This document shows, in pieces, positions 61,049 to 64,000 of a stretch of 64,000 nucleotides of DNA. Each line of letters begins with the position of its first letter. Positions within the stretch are counted from its first letter, which is position 1. Below the pieces are notes generated by a model that was not told the DNA's origin, made no database searches, and was given only the letters and a program-made list of their open reading frames with translations. This stretch comes from Microbacterium testaceum (lineage in GTDB: Bacteria > Actinomycetota > Actinomycetes > Actinomycetales > Microbacteriaceae), in assembly GCF_020781835.1 (NCBI RefSeq), contig NZ_JAJGNJ010000011.1, positions 1-64,000 on the forward strand, read 5' to 3'. The position numbers and the translations under genes were made by a program.

Positions 61049-63580
61049 TCAGGCGTCGAGCCCGACCGACACGGGCTCGTCGTCGCTGGAGACCAGGGGG
61101 ATGGCCGCGGTGACGATCGGCACCGACGCCGAGAGCAGCGTGCCGTCCTCGCGGACCGACCCCTCGAGCTGGCGGATCGACGGGCGCCCCGGGATGATCG
61201 GGCCCTGCCCGTGCAGTGCGACGCGGACGCTCTCGCCCGGCGAGACCGTGTAGTCCACCCCGCGCACCGCGAACTCGACCGGCTCGCCCTCGTCGCCGGC
61301 GTGCAGCGTCAGCGCGGCGGCGGTGAGCGTGACGTTCAGGCGCGTGCCGTGCCAGTGCAGCACGTACGACAGCTCCGGCCAGTCGGCGGGCAGGCGAGGG
61401 TCGAACGTCAGCCTGCCGAAGTGGTCGCGCATGCCGCCGAAGCCGCTGACCAGCGCGGTCCACACGCCGCCGGCGGACGCCACGTGCACGCCATCGGAGG
61501 CGTTGTGGTGCAGGTCGCCGAGGTCGACGAACGCGGCCTGGCGGAAGTACTCCAGCGCGAGGTCCTGGTATCCGACCTCGGCAGCCAGGATCGACTGCAC
61601 GACCGCCGACAGCGTCGAGTCGCCCGTGGTGAGCGGGTCGTAGTACTCGAAGTCGGCGAGCTTCTCGGCATCCGTGAAGTGATTGCCCTGCAGGAAAAGC
61701 GCGAGCACGACGTCGGCCTGCTTCAGCACCTGGTACCGGTAGATGACCAGCGGGTGGAAGTGCAGCAGGAGCGGGCGCTGGTCGGGCGGGGTGTTCTCCA
61801 GGTCCCAGATCTCGCGCTCCAGGAACACCGCGTCCTGGGGATGGATGCCGAGGGCCGGGCTGAACGGGATGTGCATGGCCTCGGCCGCCATCTCCCAGCG
61901 GTCGGGCTCGGAGGGGTCGAGGTTCATCCGGTCGGCCATACGGCCATAGGCCTCGGGGTCGTTCTCGGCGAGGTCGCGCACCGTACGGGCGGCGAAGCGC
62001 AGGTTGAAGCGCGCCATGACGTTGGTGAAGAGGTTGTCGTTGACGACGGTGGTGTACTCGTCCGGCCCGGTGACGCCGTGGATGTGGAACGAGTCCTGTT
62101 CGCCGTCGTCGGCGCTGTCGCTGGAACGCCAGAACCCCAGCGTCGACCACAGACGCGCCGTGTCCACGGCGATGTCGACTCCCTCGCGGGCGAGGAACTC
62201 CTCGTCGCCCGTGGCGCGGACGTACTTCGCCAGCGCGAAGGCGACGTCGGCGTTGATGTGGTACTGGGCGGTACCGGCGGCGTAGTAGGCGGAGGCCTCC
62301 TCGCCGTTGATCGTGCGCCACGGGAAGAGGGCGCCGGCCTCGTTGAGCTGGTGCGCGCGCTTGCGGGCCGCCGGCAGCATGAGGTACCGCATCCGCAGCG
62401 CGTTCCGGGCCCACTGCGGCGTCGTGTAGGCCAGGAACGGCAACACGTACACCTCCGTGTCCCAGAAGTAGTGACCGCTGTACCCCGAGCCGGTGACGCC
62501 CTTGGCGGGCACGCCCTGACCGTCGGCGCGGGCGGCGGCCTGCGCCAGTTGGAACAGGCACCAGCGCGTGGCCTGCTGCAGGTCGGCCTGGCCGCCGATG
62601 CGGACGTCGGATCGATCCCAGAATGCCGCGAACCAGGCGATCTGACGGTCGACGAGCTCGCCGACGCCGACGGTGCGCGCGCGGTCGAGGGTGCGGCGGC
62701 ACCGGTCGACGAGCTCGCCGGCGGGGACCCCGCGAGAGGTGTGATAGCTGACGAGCTTGGTGATCGTCGTGGGCACGCCGGCGCGCGCCTGCACGCGGAA
62801 GACGTTCTTGGCGATGTCGGGCTCGATCAGCTGGCGCGACGTGTACTCGTTCGCCGTGTCGACCTCGTGGTCGGCGACCACGGCAAGCGTCATGCCCGAC
62901 TCGGTCACCTCGTATGACAGCGCCGAACGCTCGCCGTCCTGCCAGTACTCGCGCGGTTGCAGGACACGGTCGGTGAGCTTCTCGGTCTTGCGGGGATCGA
63001 AGCCGGAGGACTTGGATGCCATGGGCGATCCGCCGTAGATGCCCTCGCCGTCCTGCCGGTTCAGCAGCTGGCACGCCACCGTGACGGGGGCGTCGGAGTT
63101 GAGCACCGTCACCGTCAGGCGCAGCACCGCGAGGTGCTTCTCATCGAACGACACGAACCGCTCGTCCTCGATGCGCACCTCCTTGCCGGACGGGGTGACC
63201 CACAGGAGGGTCCGGCGCAGGATGCCCTGGCGCATGTCGAGGACGCGCTCGTACTCGCGGACATCGGCGACGTCGAGAGAGAGCGGCTCGTCGTCGACGT
63301 AGACGCGCATGACCTTGGCATCCGGGGCGTTGATGATCGTCTGCCCCACCTCGGCGAAGCCGTAGGCCTGCTCGGCGTGCCGGATCGGGAAAGTCTCGTG
63401 GAACCCGTTGATGAAGGTGCCCTGCTCATGGGCGAAGCGACCCTCGATGGAGTTGCCACGCAACCCCAGGTAGCCGTTGCCGACGGCGAAGAGCGTCTCG
63501 GTGACGCCGGTGTCGTCGGCCGAGAACTCGGTCTCGACGAGGCGCCACTCGTCGATGGGGAAACGATCGCGATCGATCAT
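61049..63580 (-). CDS. Glycoside hydrolase family 65 disaccharide phosphorylase
   Basis: An 843-residue GH65 enzyme: N-terminal beta-sandwich (about 1-280), then an (alpha/alpha)6 barrel with the catalytic acid E508 in GVTGPDEYTTVVNDN and the phosphate-site region in LHHNASDGVHVASAGGVW. Length and motifs fit maltose/trehalose/kojibiose phosphorylases. The downstream gene is a beta-phosphoglucomutase, which takes the beta-glucose-1-phosphate product, so a phosphorolytic maltose- or trehalose-type route is likely. Which disaccharide cannot be told. Confidence 0.92.
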   Translation of the reverse strand: MIDRDRFPIDEWRLVETEFSADDTGVTETLFAVGNGYLGLRGNSIEGRFAHEQGTFINGFHETFPIRHAEQAYGFAEVGQTIINAPDAKVMRVYVDDEPLSLDVADVREYERVLDMRQGILRRTLLWVTPSGKEVRIEDERFVSFDEKHLAVLRLTVTVLNSDAPVTVACQLLNRQDGEGIYGGSPMASKSSGFDPRKTEKLTDRVLQPREYWQDGERSALSYEVTESGMTLAVVADHEVDTANEYTSRQLIEPDIAKNVFRVQARAGVPTTITKLVSYHTSRGVPAGELVDRCRRTLDRARTVGVGELVDRQIAWFAAFWDRSDVRIGGQADLQQATRWCLFQLAQAAARADGQGVPAKGVTGSGYSGHYFWDTEVYVLPFLAYTTPQWARNALRMRYLMLPAARKRAHQLNEAGALFPWRTINGEEASAYYAAGTAQYHINADVAFALAKYVRATGDEEFLAREGVDIAVDTARLWSTLGFWRSSDSADDGEQDSFHIHGVTGPDEYTTVVNDNLFTNVMARFNLRFAARTVRDLAENDPEAYGRMADRMNLDPSEPDRWEMAAEAMHIPFSPALGIHPQDAVFLEREIWDLENTPPDQRPLLLHFHPLVIYRYQVLKQADVVLALFLQGNHFTDAEKLADFEYYDPLTTGDSTLSAVVQSILAAEVGYQDLALEYFRQAAFVDLGDLHHNASDGVHVASAGGVWTALVSGFGGMRDHFGRLTFDPRLPADWPELSYVLHWHGTRLNVTLTAAALTLHAGDEGEPVEFAVRGVDYTVSPGESVRVALHGQGPIIPGRPSIRQLEGSVREDGTLLSASVPIVTAAIPLVSSDDEPVSVGLDA

Positions 63581-63632
63581 CGGGGCATGCCTTCCGGTGC
63601 CGGGTTTCGGGTCAGTCGCGCGGGGCGACGGC

Positions 63633-64000
63633 TCAGTCTACGAACGCCTGCAGGTCGTCGACGACCACGTCGGCTCCGGCGGCGACGAGCTCGTCCGCTC
63701 CCGCGCCGCGGTCGACACCCACGACGAGTCCGAAGCCCGCACCGGATGCCGAGGCGACGCCGCTGGTGGCGTCTTCGACCGCGGCCGAACGGGCAGGATC
63801 CACAGCCAGCATGCGGGCGGCCTCGGCGAAGACGTCGGGCGCAGGCTTGGATGCCAGGTGATCGCGCTCGGCGACGACGCCGTCCATCACGACGGGGAAG
63901 CGGTCGCGGATACCGGCGGCCTCGAGCACCTCGACGGCGTTCTTGGAGCTGGACACCACGGCGATCGGCGTTCCCGCAGCCTGCAGCACGTCGAGCAGGG
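63633..64000 (-). CDS. pgmB: Beta-phosphoglucomutase-like HAD protein (C-terminal part; start beyond window)
   Basis: The last 122 codons of a HAD-IA protein. It shows IAVVSSSKNAVEVLEAAGI (motif II Ser), ASKPAPDVFAEAARML (motif III Lys, KPAPD) and AAVEDATSGVASASGAGF (motif IV, EDA..G). This is the signature of beta-phosphoglucomutases. It would isomerise beta-glucose-1-phosphate from the adjacent GH65 enzyme to glucose-6-phosphate. It is transcribed into the GH65 gene with a 52-bp gap. The N-terminus lies outside the window. Confidence 0.88.
   Translation of the reverse strand, partial: LLDVLQAAGTPIAVVSSSKNAVEVLEAAGIRDRFPVVMDGVVAERDHLASKPAPDVFAEAARMLAVDPARSAAVEDATSGVASASGAGFGLVVGVDRGAGADELVAAGADVVVDDLQAFVD

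Overview
The window comes from a high-GC actinobacterium, most likely a Microbacterium or close Microbacteriaceae relative. The evidence is the strong G/C third-position bias, frequent GTG starts with ATGA/GTGA/TGATG overlaps, the Rv3654c-Rv3659c-type Tad locus beside topA-tmk-holB, the recR-dnaX pair, and a lysC gene with an internal beta-subunit start. The species call is inference. Both window ends cut through genes.

Layout. 1-2737: the right end of an integrated mobile element (phage-type regulators, ImmA-like peptidase, tyrosine integrase) abutting the 3' end of tRNA-Thr(CGT). 2738-6383: tRNA-Thr, deoC, a secreted TAP-family hydrolase and holB. 6452-12719: tmk, topA and a Tad pilus-type locus, all on the minus strand. 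13115-22918 (plus): acs, a GntR/FCD regulator, the methylcitrate genes prpD-prpB-prpC, then etfB-etfA and a membrane cytochrome b, forming a short-chain acyl-CoA and electron-transfer block. 22925-31612: ridA, a DUF4177 protein, a PASTA penicillin-binding protein with a metallophosphoesterase, a thioester-like wall protein, tRNA-Pro(CGG), a HAD phosphatase, and a siderophore-interacting protein overlapping a FadR-type regulator. 31663-39048: galE, tdk, mqo, asd, lysC and a threonine/serine exporter.

39056-54769 is the most unusual part. It is a 15.7-kb run of minus-strand genes in which a phosphate (pst) transporter is interleaved with a Gram-positive surface-protein system. Reading in the direction of transcription: pstC, pstA, a membrane-anchored PstS, an 882-residue PstS-like membrane protein, a third PstS-like secreted protein, an Ig/WxL-like secreted protein, a DUF916-like (WxL-interacting) membrane protein, a small membrane surface protein, a sortase-fold protein that has lost its catalytic Cys and His, a PstB with a long N-terminal extension, and finally a PstS fused to a C-terminal WxL-like domain. 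Three of its promoter regions share a CTCGTTCAYY motif that resembles actinobacterial PHO boxes. I propose a phosphate-responsive cell-surface assembly that combines Pst-type ligand-binding modules with a WxL-type wall-attachment system.

55017-64000 (minus): a PASTA Ser/Thr kinase, a small unknown protein, recR, dnaX with a tandem-repeat linker, a GH65 disaccharide phosphorylase and a truncated beta-phosphoglucomutase. Almost all assignments rest on recognising sequence motifs by eye. No database search was run.
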